Notes: generated by a model not told the origin, from the sequence alone. 64,000 bases of DNA from Drechmeria coniospora (GCF_001625195.1 NC_054391.1:7761157-7825156); one strand, 5' to 3'; shown: positions 1 to 11,831, counted from the first letter of the stretch. Numbers and translations: made by a program.

Positions 1-5
1 GTTTC

Positions 6-95
6 TTGCAACCTACTAGTCCTAGTAGGACTAGTAGGTCCGTTGGCCCCTTGCAACCTACTGGTCCTAGTAGGACTAGTAGGTCCGTTGGCCCC
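6..95. repeat. 45-bp direct repeat, two copies
   Basis: Two adjacent 45-bp units (6-50 and 51-95) differ at one base. Each contains an inverted ACTAGTCCTAGTAGGACTAGT-like core. Read on the minus strand of element Z the period keeps frame and encodes a repeated 15-residue Gly/Pro/Thr/Ser-rich unit in the linker after the integrase core. Confidence 0.85.
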
Positions 96-1311
96 CTCTG
101 TCTCCCTAGGTGTTAGGGGACTAGAGGTATTTTGCGAGATATAGTCTTCTATCTTAATTTCCCCCTTTGACTTTAGTCCTTAGAGACTAGGACTTAGTAG
201 TCGTTAAAGTCCTTAGGAGATAGGGCCGATACCTTCTAGGACTTTAAGGAAGGTAGTTTTTGTAACTGCCCTTCTGGAAGGTATGTATATAAGGTATGTT
301 TTTGAACCTAGTATTGCTAGTAGCCTTACTGGTTCTGTGCGTTGTGCCAATTTGGTACTTTAAATCCGTTTCTGGTAAGGGATTAGGACTTTGCAGTAGG
401 TACCAATAGCCTTATAGGCTGTAAGGTTTAGCGGTGTTTTTAGCCCTTATAACTCCTGCTTAAGCAATTGGTAGGGGCTTAGATCCCTATTGGTAATTGC
501 AGTATAGTTAACTAGATTAACTATAGTAGGAAGTATAGCAGACTAGAGGAATAGTAGGAGGCTAGCCCAGATTATAGTTGCTTATAGCCGGTCTAGAATA
601 ACTCGTATAGACCGTTCGGTAAGTCTATTTTGTTCGGGGGTATATAGGTAAGACGTATCGAATAGTATTCCTTTAATACCCAACTAGTCCTAAAGCAGTA
701 TATTGATTTTAGGTCCTCTATTATAAAATAGCCTTTTTGGGTAACGGCTATAGTGTGTTTTTAGGCTTTAAAAGAAGTTCTTTATAGCCTAGAGAATTGT
801 TAGTCCTTCCTTGTTGGGTAGGATATGTACCTAATAGAATTGGGATTTGCAATCGATAAGGATTAGTCCAGTAGACTTTCGATTGTAGGATATAGGTTTA
901 ATCCTAAATATATCCCCTTCAATTAAGTTAAGTGTATAGTCTGGATCCTCAATTGGATCCCTTAACTAGCGTTTGGTAGATTTTGCCTGTATATAGGTAA
1001 GGTATTGAAAATCGGTAACCTTAATAGATAAAAGGTTAGGTAACCTACTAGTAATTTTACTAGTCTTTTTCAATAATAGCAGACTAATATGTCCTAGTCT
1101 GATATGCTAGATGCCTGCTTGTTGTAGTAGTCTTTAGTAAGACTAGTTGCTGAATTCCGTACTAGTAGTCGGAATAGCTTGTTCCTTAGTACTAGTAGTA
1201 GGGACTACTAGTAGGTCTGTTGCCTCTATAGGGATCGGGTCCTCTATAGGGTCTTTGTATAGGGTAGCCTTAGTAAGGTCCCTTGGGTTAGCCGAACTAG
1301 TAGTTGGGCTA

Positions 1312-1530
1312 GGACTTGGTCCTGGTCTAGGTCCCGGTCTCGGTACTGGACTAGGTACCGACCTAGGTACCGATCTAGGTACCGACTTAGGCACCGATCT
1401 AGGTACTAACTTAGGCACTGATCTAGGTACCGACCTAGGTACCGATCTAGGTGCTGACCTAGGTACCGATCTAGGTGCCGACCTAGGTACCGATCTAGGT
1501 GCCGACTGGGGTGCCAATCTAGGTACCGAT
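1312..1530. repeat. 12-bp minisatellite in element Z
   Basis: About 18 tandem units of the form GGTACCGATCTA with scattered substitutions. The period is a multiple of three, so the tract is open on both strands: (Leu-Gly-Thr-Asp)n on plus, (Arg-Ser-Val-Pro)n on minus. In the element's own orientation it is a Pro/Arg/Ser/Val linker between protease and integrase. The tract remains open although the flanking coding regions are full of RIP stops. Confidence 0.9.
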
Positions 1531-3189
1531 TAGTCTTCTGCCTTATTGGCCTAGCAAGGTTACTGCAAGGAAATTTCTACTACTATTCTATAGCTACTAT
1601 AGTAGCTTAAGTAAGCTAAGTTTAGTTTTCTTAGATAGGGCGTATCTAGGCCTTCTTATTGTAGGAAGAAGCTATACCTTTAGAAGTTAAGTAGGCTATA
1701 TATTTTTCGGTTCGAGTTATATAGGGACTGCTTAATAAGCGTTCCCCCTAATCCGTAGTATTATATCCTACTAATAATATTAACTTCCAGTTTCGGAATA
1801 TATAGTGCCTCTTATAGTATAAGAGTACTATAGGTTAGTGGATTAGTATTAATTAATACTATAATTTCTATAGTTCTAATTCCACTAGGGTATATTAGGC
1901 TACCTTTAGTAGTAATTGGTTTTGCCTAGGATTTTGTAATTAGTCGAAAAGTTATAAACTTAGACCGATTATTTACTAAATAGCAGGTTGAGCTAGTATT
2001 GTAGAGTAGGCCTATATAGTATATATTAGTATTAGTAATACTATATATTGTACTAATATTACTTAAGTTAGGTAATATTTCTAATTCTTATATAGAGTTA
2101 GAATTGGTATCTAATTCTTAATAGGAATTAGGTAAGTCTATATAGCTAGCTATTAGGCTGTAGTTACTAACTAGGAAACTAGTAGTATCCTTTGGTTGCT
2201 TGGTTGATTGGTTGGATTTATTGGATTAGCTTGTTTAGCTGGATTGGCTTGTTTTGGATTAACTGGGTTAACTGGATTTAGTAGATCTATTTCCTTTCTT
2301 CTTTTTCTTAAGTGCTTGGAATACCTAGTAACTAAATGTATTTAATCCAGTAGTACTAGAGTTTTCTTTTAGTAGGTTAGCTATAAGATATTGCAGGTTA
2401 AGGATATCCGTTTAGAGTCCTAGGGCTCGAGAAGATATAAGGGTACTATTCTATATAGCGACCCATTATGGAAATATAGGTTTAACTGTTGTAAGGTAAT
2501 AGTTAGTTTGGTTTAATAGATTAATTATTATACTAGCTAGTTATAGTCTAGTAAGTTAACTGTTGAATTTAGTATTAAATACGTAGAGTGTTCCTTTGTA
2601 CCCTTTGAATGTAAGGTTATAGTAGGCCTTATATAGGTTAGAGCGTTTAGCTTTATAACCTTTAGAGTAATGCTTTTTTAATAGTAAGAAAATATCGGCT
2701 AGATTTTTAATATATATAGTTAATTTTAAGATTTCTTTCGAGTAACTATCCTATAGTAGTATAAGTAAATTGGCCTAATTTCTGCTTAAAAAGCTAGAAG
2801 CAATTAAGGGCTTATTTAGAAAGCCTTTTAGGTTAAGAGCTTAGAGTTAAATTGATAGGGATTGCTCCTATAACTTATAGTTCTTAGTACCTTTGAGTTT
2901 TATATATTCTAGGAATTGAAATGCCTTTTTGTTTAGGATATAGTTAGAGCAGGTATCCTCTGTCTTAGTAGTACTAGTACTAAGTGTTGACTTAATAACG
3001 TTTAGTCGTTCTTGTATCTGTAGGATAATAGTATTGAGTTGCTGTAATAGTTTGTTAATTTGCGTTTGTTGTACCCGTAGATGTTTTTCAATCTCTAATA
3101 GGTTGATCTTCTGACCTTAGTTGGTGGGATCTATTTTCTAGTTAGTAACTAGATTTAAATCTTTACCTTGCTTACCTAGCTAGTAGTAC

Positions 3190-3560
3190 TAGTAATTAGG
3201 TCTCCTACTAGTAGTACTAGTAGGGAAAGGAGCCGTAGCTTGGAGACCAAGCGTTACTAGTAGTACTAATAGGTAATGTACTAGTAGTACTAGTAGTTGG
3301 GGGAGCCGTAGTTTGGTGACCAAGAGTTACTAGTGGTACTAGTAGGTAATGTACTAGTAGTACTAGTAGTTAGGGGAGCCGTAGTTTAGTAACTAAGGAT
3401 TACCAGTAGTACTAGTAGGTAACGTACTAGTAGTACTAGTAGTTGGGGAAGCCGTAGTTTGGTAACTAAGGATTACTAGTAGTACTGGTAGGTAACGTAC
3501 TAGTAGTACTAGTAGTTAGGGGAGCCGTAGTTTAGTAACTAAGAGTTACTAGTCGTACTA
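3190..3560. repeat. 73-bp minisatellite, about 5 copies
   Basis: The landmark AGCCGTAG recurs at 3231, 3304, 3377, 3450 and 3523, exactly 73 bp apart. Each unit carries palindromic ACTAGTAGTACTAGT cores. It lies in the leader of element Z, between the primer-binding end and gag. Confidence 0.9.
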
Positions 3561-3900
3561 GTGGATAACTTAGTAAGTTACAGATTCGACCAAGAGTTAC
3601 TAGTCGTACTAGTAGGTAACTTAGTAAGTTATAGGATTCGATCAATCGTTACTAGTAGTACTAGTGGGTAACTTAGTAAGTTACAGGATTCGATCAATCG
3701 TTACCAGTTGTACTGGTAGGTGGTAACTTAGTAAGTTACAGGATTCGATTAATCGTTACTAGTAGTACTGGTAGGTAACTTAGTAAGTTATAGGATTCGA
3801 TTAATTGTTACTAGTAGTACTAGTAGGTAACTTAGTAAGTTATAGAGATCGATTCCGACGATTTACCAGTAGTACTAGTAGGCGACTTAGTAAGTTATAC
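3560..3900. repeat. 52-bp minisatellite, about 7 copies
   Basis: The landmark CTTAGTAAGTTA recurs at 3569, 3620, 3672, 3727, 3779, 3831 and 3886, with spacings of 51-55 bp. Units end in the same ACTAGTAGTACTAGT core as the adjoining 73-bp array, so the two arrays probably share an ancestor. Also in the element Z leader. Confidence 0.9.
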
Positions 3901-3946
3901 AGATTAATTCCGGAGGATTAATTATAGTCCTTCCGGGCTTATAACC

Positions 3947-4616
3947 TCTTGCAATTTAGATATGCAAGAGGAGGGGTTAGTGGAAGTATATCGTACGGAC
4001 TAGGGAATTAATTAAGCTGTTAGTAATAGCATAAGGGGTGCCAGTTAGTAACTGGGCAAGAGTGCACAATTAGTAGTACCGAATTATATAAATAAATGCG
4101 ATTATTCTTCTACCTAAAGTGCAAGGGAAGTACGGCTATTTATGCCTATAGAGTAGTACCGTATAGGTCCAGATTGTAGCTGCGCAGTTATACTATAGTT
4201 TGATCGCCCGTTTGGTTGTACAATAGTTTGATTGCCTATTTGGTCGTACAATGGTTTAATCGCCGTTTCGGTTGTATAATAGTTTAATTGCCCGCAGTAG
4301 TACTATAGGCTAGCAATAGCTAGTAGCAACTAGAAGAGCGGTAATTGTTATTCCGATCAATTAGCTCCTATAATCAACTGGCTACTACGTATATAAGTTG
4401 TATTGTAGTAGTAAGTTAGCCGGTAGTAGTACTACCGTTAGTCGTTCCGAGTAGTAGTTCGGAGAAATAGTATATTGTATACTATTGGTCAACTCGGTAT
4501 ACTTACTAATACTCGCAGTACAGTACAGTATCTTTTCTAGTAGTAGTACTACTAGTAACAATAGGATAGTATCCTATTTGGGTAGTCTTACTAGTATAAA
4601 TACCAGTATTTTAATA
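3947..4616 (-). repeat. 5' LTR of copia element Z
   Basis: About 670 bp, matching two other copies (4953-5689 and 51581-52316) along its length. In element orientation it begins TGTTAAAATACTGG, here mutated to TATTAAAATACTGG, and runs into AGGTTATAAGCCCGGAAGG of the leader just below 3946. The same LTR-leader junction recurs at 38412 and 63420. Beyond 4616 the sequence is chromovirus DNA, so Z inserted into that element. Confidence 0.8.
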
Positions 4617-4766
4617 ACTCTACCTTACTTTATCCCCTCCTTAGGTATTTACTAAGTACCTAGGGTACTTAGTATTACTTTACTTTTCCCTTTTATTATT
4701 CTTTTTATATTAACTTTTTTATTTCTTTCTTATTATACTTTATTATTTCTTCTTCCTTTAATTATA
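4617..4766 (-). mobile_element. Fragment of chromovirus X6 (3' non-coding part) between two copia insertions
   Basis: This 150-bp piece matches the chromovirus 3' region seen at 53320-53475 (and, inverted, at 18490-18640). It continues at 12010 after Copia-1. The junction ATTAT at 4761-4765 is repeated at 12011-12015, the target duplication of Copia-1. Confidence 0.75.
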
Positions 4767-4944
4767 TGTATTGTATATATATAGTAGCTAATAGTAGACT
4801 AGGATTACGTAATTATATAGAGTACGATTACAGGAAGGATAAAAGTAGCCGCTTAAGGGTAGCCTCTTTTCCCTCCTTTCGTACTAAATTAAATCTATTA
4901 AAAGAGATCTCCTATTACCAGTTTCCCCTAGAACTAAACCAATA
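4767..4944 (+). repeat. 5' LTR of Copia-1
   Basis: 178 bp, begins TGTATTGTA and ends CCAATA (originally CCAACA, CA to TA). It contains GGATAAAAGTAGCCGC, a TATA-like element. A 60-codon open frame across it is a by-product: the same stretch occurs in the 3' LTR. Confidence 0.85.
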
Positions 4945-4952
4945 CTAATTAG

Positions 4953-5689
4953 TCTTTGCAATTGATGCGCAAGAGGAGGGGATAGTGGAAGTATATCGCA
5001 CGGACTAGTAAATCAATTATACTGTTAGTAATAGCAATAAGGGGAGTGCCAGTTAGTAACTAGGCAAGAGTGCACAATTGGTAGTACCAAATTATACAAA
5101 CGAATGCAATTATTTCTTCTAGCTACAGTACAGGAAAAGAGCGGCTATTTATATCTACAGAACAATCCCCAATAACGGCTTTATCGGAGATTCCATCGTA
5201 GATTAAAGGCGCCATCGTACTATAGCTTAAATGGCTGAAACCATTATACAGTTGGATAACTGTTTCAATCACTCGTTAGTTAACTGCTTCCGTCATAAGG
5301 TTGGATAGATTGTTTCAGTCATTAGCTTAGCTGATTCCATCACATAATGAATGGGTGGTCCGGCCCAAGTTAGTATTGTAGGCTAGCAAGCGCTAGTAGC
5401 AATTGGGAGAGCAGCAATTATCGTTCCGATCAATTGGCTCCAGTGGTCGACTAGCTACTATATGTATAGGTCACATTGCAGTAGTGAGTTAGTCGGTAGT
5501 AGTACTACCGTACGTCGCTCCGAGTCATGGTTCGGAGAAGTAGTATGTTATATACTATTAGTCAACTCAATATGCTTACTAATACTCGCAGTATAGTATA
5601 GCATCCGTACTAGTAGTACTAGTACTAACACTAATAGGATAGTATCCTATTTAGGTAGTCTTACTAGTATAAATACCAGTATTTTAACA
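4953..5689 (-). repeat. Solo LTR of copia family Z inserted in Copia-1
   Basis: 737 bp similar to the LTR at 3947-4616. It starts TGTTAAAATACTGG on the minus strand (5689) and is flanked by a perfect 5-bp duplication ATTAG (4948-4952 and 5690-5694). It lies directly after the Copia-1 5' LTR and therefore interrupts its primer-binding region. It retains more CpA/TpG than the Z copy at 3947. Confidence 0.85.
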
Positions 5690-6189
5690 ATTAGTACTGT
5701 ATATAAAGAATAGTGTAGATTGGTAAGGCTTAAAGAGGATTACAATACTACTACCCGTTTCCTACTATAGAAGCCTAGTAGTAGTACGCGACTAAAAGGG
5801 TTAGATTTACCGGGTATCCGTTCGTAAATTTAGCAAACGGGCCTAATACCTAGAGTTTAATTACTATAATAAGATAAAGACTATCTTTTCGTCTATACCT
5901 TAGGCTATTAGATATATTTACCTTATACCTAGAGACCTATTTACTAGATTTCTAGGAGTATTATATTATACAAACCAACAATCCCAATACGACTGTATAT
6001 TATTGCCTCCAATTACCCTGTACCGAAATACGTTATACTGTACAACCTGCAATAAGTATACGCTTCCAATAAGGATACGTAACCTACTTCCCCACTCGCT
6101 ATAGTACTAGTACAATAAGTTAGAATAAAACTATAATACAGAAAAACAATTAAAAATACAATTAAAAACAAATATAAATAATAAAAACA

Positions 6190-8110
6190 ATAAATATAAT
6201 AAATACAATAGACGCATTAAGTAACTACTAACGGTTAACACTAGAAGACTAGGAACGAATAATAGCATACATTTTAGAGGGTATAGATTGCAATTAGACA
6301 ATAGTAAAGCTAATAAAGGCCGAATATATCGATATTAACTTAGTCCCTAATAAGAATGCATTAGTACTATTTTTAAATACCTATACTATTCGAGCTATTG
6401 CAAGTTACTAACGGAACAAGAAACTATTAACAGAAGCAGTATATATAGATTTCCAGATAGATTTTAAGGACTGGACTATAGATATATTTGAACGCCTCTA
6501 TATTACGGTAAGAAAACTACTCCGAAATGCCTTATGCTATAACGGTATATATATAGGCACAATGCGCGTAGGTATATTACGTTAGTTAGTACAAGTAATT
6601 AACAGTACAGATTTAATAGAATAGGATATTAAGGATCTAAAGAGCTATCTTATTAATTGCTTACCTTACTTTAGGGACGTTATTAATAAAACAATTAATA
6701 ATAGCAATAACCAAGAACTATTAACTATTATTGTTAATAACCTAAGTCGTAATACAGTAAGTAACTCAGCTAACAGTATAGTACTACAAACCCCCAATTT
6801 AAGGGATACAATAAGACAATTAACTATACGACCGACCGAAAATACAGAATACAATACTGTACGACCGACCGAGAAAATACAATACGATATATTGTACCGA
6901 TTCCGAACAGTAGATACTATAATTCCAACAAATACAGCAGAAACTACAATTCTAATAACAAATACAGCAGAAACTATAATTCCAACAAATCCAGCAAATA
7001 CTACAATTCAATAAAATACAATTCTAGAAAATACTATAACTACAGAAAATATAGACCTAGTACTATAAGTACTATAGATATATTAAGGAGGGAATGCACT
7101 AGTTAATGCTAAGAATTACTGGGAATTTTTAAAATTGTAGAAACTAGAATATATATATTCGGGAGAACTATATTACATATTAGACGATATAGTTAAATAG
7201 TTTTAGGAAATATATAAAGAGGCGGGGATATAGCCAAACCAGTATTATACAGTTTTTAAAAAGGTATTTACAGGCAAGGTATAGAGATAGGTCCAAAGGC
7301 ATATACAATTAAAGTGGACTTTCGGGCAAATATATAATACAGTGAAGTAGGAATTTAAGTTAAATATTACTAAACAGGTATATTTCTACGAATAGTTAAT
7401 AATTACATTTACAGCAATTAGAAACTAAGAAGCAAATACAGGCAAGGACTTATAGGATATCTTACGGGAACTAACGGATAGAATACAACTATACTAGTAA
7501 GCATTAGGTCCCGGATTTATAGGAGATAATATATTAATTGCTGTAGTAATTCGGGTATATAGGAATGTACCGGAATTGGAACAGACTTTTACAAGACCTA
7601 CAATAACATTTAGGGCATTATACGCCGATTTACGTATATTAATATATATATATATAACGAAAAACATATAGAGACCTATTTTGTTAATCGGAGATATAAT
7701 AATAATAACAACTACCGTAACCAGGGTAGTAGGCAAGGCACCTACTAAGGTAGTAAGCAAGGCACCTACTAAAGTACCGACTAAGGCATTGACTAAGGCA
7801 CCTACCGAGGCAGCAACCGAGGCACCTACAAAGGTACTAATTAGGGCACCTACCAAGGCATACCAAATAGGCCACAGTACAAGTAGAAGAAAAAGTATTA
7901 TATTTACAATAAGACCGAGTACTAAATGCAGAACTATACATTAGAGGAATAACAATAAGCTATTAGTCGCTGGAAAAGGGAACGTGAATTCTTAGGCAAT
8001 AATATATAATAGTTTGCGTTATATCTTACGGAATACAAAGGTAGACCAAATAATAACAATAGTAACGAATGCACTATAGGTACTGTAATACCTAAAGATA
8101 CAGCAATTAT
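6190..8110 (+). pseudogene. Copia-1 gag
   Basis: A long stretch readable in one frame if TAG is taken as mutated Gln/Trp. It contains segments such as DFKDWTIDIFERLYITVRKLL and an N/T-rich tract at about 6890-7040, then a charged capsid-like part. An Ala-Pro-Thr-Lys repeat region at 7720-7870 precedes a short basic tail. Stops throughout (for example 6330-6620) make it non-functional. Gag is assigned from position before the protease and from composition, since no zinc knuckle is clearly intact. Confidence 0.6.
7725..7870 (+). repeat. Ala-Pro-Thr-Lys coding minisatellite in Copia-1 gag
   Basis: Tandem units of AAGGCACCTACT type, 12-24 bp, all in frame (GKAPTKVVSKAPTK...). The frame stays open on both strands. 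Like the tract in element Z, a frame-preserving 12-bp repeat lies in a disordered part of the retroelement polyprotein. Confidence 0.75.
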
Positions 8111-8199
8111 ACAGTACAACAATTAGGTCTAGGATTCCTTCTTAATACAGTCGTACCTAACTACCTAAGCAGTATACTATATACTACTAGGCAAGGTAC

Positions 8200-8460
8200 C
8201 TCCTCCAGAGACTATAGATACAGTAGTCTAGGTACAACAGTTCCTTATCGATAGGTATTCAGACTACTAATTCCAAGGCATTCTTCCAGATACAGGAGCA
8301 GTAGAATACTTAACTAGAGGGTATAACTATTTCGGGCACTGCAACGAGAAACTATATTACAACTTAACCAAATACGTACAGGGGAAGTAACTGTACAATT
8401 TGGAGATACAGAACTAATTAAATCTATTAGTACTGTGGAAGTCAAAACACTAATTGGTAT
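8200..8460 (+). pseudogene. Copia-1 aspartic protease
   Basis: The sequence around 8270-8345 reads FQGILPDTGAVEYLTRGYN, with the catalytic Asp-Thr-Gly at 8289-8297. This places the protease between gag and integrase, as in Ty1/copia. The frame is broken by several TAG/TAA codons. Confidence 0.65.
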
Positions 8461-8483
8461 AATAACATTCTATATTATGCAAA

Positions 8484-8657
8484 CCAAAATACTATTTCTA
8501 CTATACCTATAAGACCTAGACCGACTAGGGGTATATTTTAATTCTCAGAAGAATAAAATCGTTAAATACACCAAAATACTATTTCTACTATACCTACAAG
8601 ACCTAGACCGACTAGGGGTATATTTTAATTCTTAGAAGAATAAAATCGTTAAATACA
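8484..8657 (+). repeat. 87-bp tandem duplication
   Basis: Two nearly identical 87-bp units start at 8484 and 8571 (CCAAAATACTATTTCTACTA). The period is a multiple of three. It lies between protease and integrase of Copia-1. Confidence 0.9.
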
Positions 8658-8859
8658 CTAAGACTGGTAAGATTACAATACCAGTAACTAGGAAATGGGG
8701 ATATCTATAGTTTTCGCTACAACCGGAAGAAAACGCAGCTATCTATTTAATAGATATACAAATGCATTAAATATACTGACAATTTGGGTACCTATTAGTT
8801 ACTAAATTATACAATTTATTGCAACGCTCCGGTAACAATATTGAATATAACCGGATTAC

Positions 8860-9935
8860 ATTAATAAACAAATTCTGCTACTATTGCTAAATTAAGGGGA
8901 ACGCACCTACTAGATTTAAATTTACATTAAAGGACGATATAGAATTTAACTATAATATTATAGTAGATATTATAGATCTAGACAGCAATAAAACCCTTTA
9001 TATAGTAGATACCGCAATAGTATTTTAGGCTGTAAGATTTCTACCTAATATAACTCTATAGGCTACCTGGGAGAAGTTACAAGAATGCTAGATTAATACA
9101 TACTTAGGACCTCCTAATATACTAACTACAGATACGGGTAAGTACCGATAGAGGTACATTGGTTAGTTAGTAAAATTAAACGGTACTACCAACCACTACT
9201 GTAACGATATCGTATATCGTATTCTCTTCCTAGCCTACCCTATACCCTCTATTACGTGACGCGCGGACCGTCTGGGTATATAGGCCGTTCCTCGCCGCCC
9301 TTGCTGTTTTCTGTCTCTTTTCTTCCTCCTTAGTTCGAAAATTCTACAGTCTTTGCGCATACTGCCTTCCTGCTAGTCAGCTTCGTGACAACTACGCCGG
9401 GCCTACCAAATTATAGGTAAAGAACTAGGAGAATTAGCTATAAAGGAGGCCGTATTACAAATAGCTGTAAAGGCTATAAATGATACTGTAGGACCTAATA
9501 GCCTAGTGCCAACACTCCTTGTTTTTGGTGCTTTACTAAGACTATATATAGATTTACTACCTTTAGCAGGAACGGTTAAATGCGCAAAGGCTTTAGATAA
9601 TGCAATACAGGCACTACGGGCTATGCAGGCTAAGACGAAGGTAAATAGTACATTACAGGCCCGTAACGGTCCCAATACTACTGCAGTACTACTATTATTA
9701 TTACCAATTGGTAGTAACGTTCTAGTATACCGTACGGCTAAAGGATTAGAACGGGCGGGATGGACCGGACCTTATAAAGTAATGGGTATTAATAACGCAA
9801 ATATTCGTGTGGATATTGGTACTAAGATATCAACCTTCCGGAATAGTTATATTAAACCGTACTACGAAGACCCTAGTAAGGTAGAGGCAGTATACGTACT
9901 AGTTACCGTAACTATACTAATTGCTATAACCACTA
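8860..9935 (+). pseudogene. Copia-1 integrase, split by a B-family insertion
   Basis: Before the insertion: a CxxC remnant of the zinc-binding part (NKFCYYC at about 8868-8888), then VDIIDLDSNKTLYIVDTA and GPPNILTTDTGKY, which match the two Asp-containing blocks of a copia integrase core. After the insertion (from 9391): an open frame 9506-10102 that gives the integrase C-terminal part, with LPIGSNVLVYRTAKG, GWTGPYKV and STFRNSYIKPYYED, typical of fungal copia integrase just before reverse transcriptase. This last frame has escaped stops for almost 600 bp. The 191-bp insertion and RIP stops upstream make the whole gene non-functional. Confidence 0.75.
9200..9390 (+). mobile_element. Solo LTR-like element, family B (intact copy)
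   Basis: 191 bp, TGTAACGA...TTCGTGACA, flanked by the 5-bp duplication ACTAC (9195-9199 and 9391-9395). It contains TATATAGGCCG, a possible TATA box, and a pyrimidine-rich centre. G+C-rich and not mutated, although Copia-1 around it is. Four other copies of identical length are in the window. TG...CA ends plus 5-bp duplication fit a solo LTR better than a MITE; no matching internal region is present. Confidence 0.8.
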
Positions 9936-9943
9936 CCCGCCGT

Positions 9944-10040
9944 AACCCAGATACACTAAGTACTGCAACTAGTACTATATACTATAACCCAGATACACTA
10001 AGTACTGCAACTAGTACTATATACTGTAAGCCAAATACAC
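9944..10040 (+). repeat. 42-bp direct repeat, about 2.3 copies
   Basis: Units starting AACCCAGATACACTAAG at 9944 and 9986, and a partial third, encode a repeated 14-residue NPDTLSTATSTIYY unit in the linker between integrase and reverse transcriptase of Copia-1. Confidence 0.85.
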
Positions 10041-10239
10041 TAGGTATACCAGTTACAGTACCTACTATACGTCGTTACCCCCTACGGACTATGCGGCAGT
10101 AAATATCCTATAATAAGGATTTTGTATAGCTATTTACTACTATATAGGTACTGGATATGTATAATACGTTTCTATTGCAGAAGGAATACAAGGATAGGGA
10201 ATTATCCCTACAGTTACATGCATAGGGCAAGATTACTAC

Positions 10240-11815
10240 TGCTAGCGAACCGTTTGAATTATCTAATGCTACTGAAATTAATAGCCTGATTGGCTATAGT
10301 ATTATTATACCTATCCAATTCGACCCTATAGTGCACAAGACCTAAATATTTGGCCTACAACTGGTACGGGAAATAAAGGATAAGGCTACTGATATTCCGT
10401 TTGAGAAATCCCGACTAGTAGTACAGGGCTATAGTAACTACAATAAACGGTTTATTTTAATATAGTCTCCGACTATCCTACGCTATAGCCAACGCCTTAT
10501 ATTAGCTATAGCCCCAATACTACAGTAGCATTACGGATTCCAACTAGCACTACAGGATATTATACAGGTATACACCCAATCGGCTATACTATTATACCGC
10601 GAAATCCTAGCTAGACTACCTCGGGAAATTAAAAATAGGTACCCAGAGGGTACTATATTTCGTATTATGCGACCATTATACGGGATCCCAGAGGCTAGAG
10701 CATATTGGTTCCTTACGTACCAGAACTACTATAGGGAGCAGCTAGGAATAGATTAAAGCAGCTACAATCCATACTTAATAATATTACATCCCGATAGTAC
10801 AGCTATTGGTATTATAGGAATGCAGACTAATAATACAATACAATTAGGTAATAATGCATTTATAGAAAGAGAAGACTACAGTCTACAGAAATACAATATT
10901 ACTGTAAAGCCGAAGACAATACTAACAAATGGATCCGTTAAGGATTTTAATAGTCTGCAGATTAGTATTAAAAACGGTACTATTAATAAACGCCAGAAAG
11001 GTTAAGCAAATAACCTTTAGCTAGTCGATACAGATAATCCCGACCGCAACCAGTAATATATCCAACAACAAGTACGTAGAGCCTACCTAGCCTTAATTTA
11101 TTAACCAGAGGCAGCAACGGACTATTTAGTAGCAGTACAGGCACAATTACCTACCAATAGCGATATTATTGCACTTAACAAACGCATACAATAGTAATTG
11201 GACTATACGGACCGTAAACTACGATTTTTACTATTAGCCATAACGGACCTAAAGATGTTTATATTTACGGATGGATTATTTACCAACAACTAAGACTTAA
11301 CCTTCTAGATTGGCTATATTATTATATTGGCCAACGAAATTAAACATACAGATAAGCAGTTCAAAATACAGGGTAACATTATATATTGGTTATCCACTAA
11401 GTATAAACAAGTTACTAGAAGTATACTTACTTCCGAGATATACAGTACAGTATCGGCATTAGATATAGGCTATATATTAACCTAAACAGTTAATACTATT
11501 GCTAGCCGACTACAGATACCAACTATCCCCCTTATTATATATATGGACTTGTATTCGCTCTACGAATACCTAGTTAAACTAGGATCAACAACCAAGAAGA
11601 GGTTAATAATTAATATTATAGCAATACAACAGAGCTATAAGCAACAGGAGATATTTAAAATCCGTTAGATTAACGGTAGTAATAACCCAGCCGATACAAT
11701 AACAAAGGTCTAGCCCAATAAGGTACTAAAACGACTAGTATTTACAAATCAGATAGATATACGTATCGAAGGTTGGGTTAATAGGGAGTAGGCAGGTACG
11801 ATTTATAGTACTTTT
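10240..11815 (+). pseudogene. Copia-1 reverse transcriptase and RNase H
   Basis: Recognisable blocks in order: KSRLVVQGYSNYNKRFI, SPTILRYSQRLILAIAP (RT palm start), LYGIPEARAYWFLTYQNYY, then an open frame 10820-11005. RNase H follows with FIFTDGLFTNNQDLTFQIGY (about 11259-11320), a LSTKYKQVTRSILTSEIY block, YMDLYSLYEYLVKLG, and NGSNNPADTITKVQPNK near the end. These match the fungal Ty1/copia RT-RNase H layout. Several TAG codons replace CAG, so the protein cannot be made. The end is followed within 20 bp by the 3' LTR. Confidence 0.8.
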
Positions 11816-11831
11816 TAAAGAGCTACCTATA

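Larger units (their letters stand above)
1..3946 (-). pseudogene. Ty1/copia element Z, internal region (gag, protease, integrase), 5' part
   Basis: Read on the minus strand, this is the internal part of a Ty1/copia retrotransposon cut by the window edge. From 3946 downward it holds a leader with minisatellites, a gag-like stretch at about 3110-2280 ending in an Asn/Gln/Pro-rich tail, and a copia-type protease plus pre-integrase segment at about 2160-1650. In that segment the Asp-Ser-Gly-Ala site is degraded to Asn-Thr-Ser-Ser, followed by a recognisable LYIPKLEVNIIS motif. A 12-bp repeat tract follows, then an integrase core at about 1000-400 with FYNRGPKIN and a TPEQNRLTERSIRVIL block that carries the catalytic Glu. 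Many in-frame TAG/TAA codons stand where CAG/CAA/TGG are expected, as RIP would produce, so it is inactive. Reverse transcriptase and the 3' LTR must lie to the left of position 1. Family assignment is firm; exact domain limits are approximate. Confidence 0.8.

Noticed and set aside
1143..1533. Overlapping open frames on both strands, 124 and 128 codons
   Set aside because: They arise from a 12-bp tandem repeat that lacks stops in several frames. Only the minus reading fits an element (the linker of copia Z).
3190..3900. Regularly spaced repeats that might suggest a CRISPR array
   Set aside because: The units are adjacent without unique spacers, lie in a eukaryotic retrotransposon leader, and have no cas genes nearby.
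4766..4948. 60-codon open frame starting MYCIYIVANSRLGLRN
   Set aside because: It lies wholly in the Copia-1 LTR and recurs in the 3' LTR; it is not a gene.
9200..9390. Family B as a MITE (DNA transposon)
   Set aside because: TG...CA ends, 5-bp duplications and constant 191-bp length fit a solo LTR better; terminal inverted repeats are only about 8 bp and imperfect.
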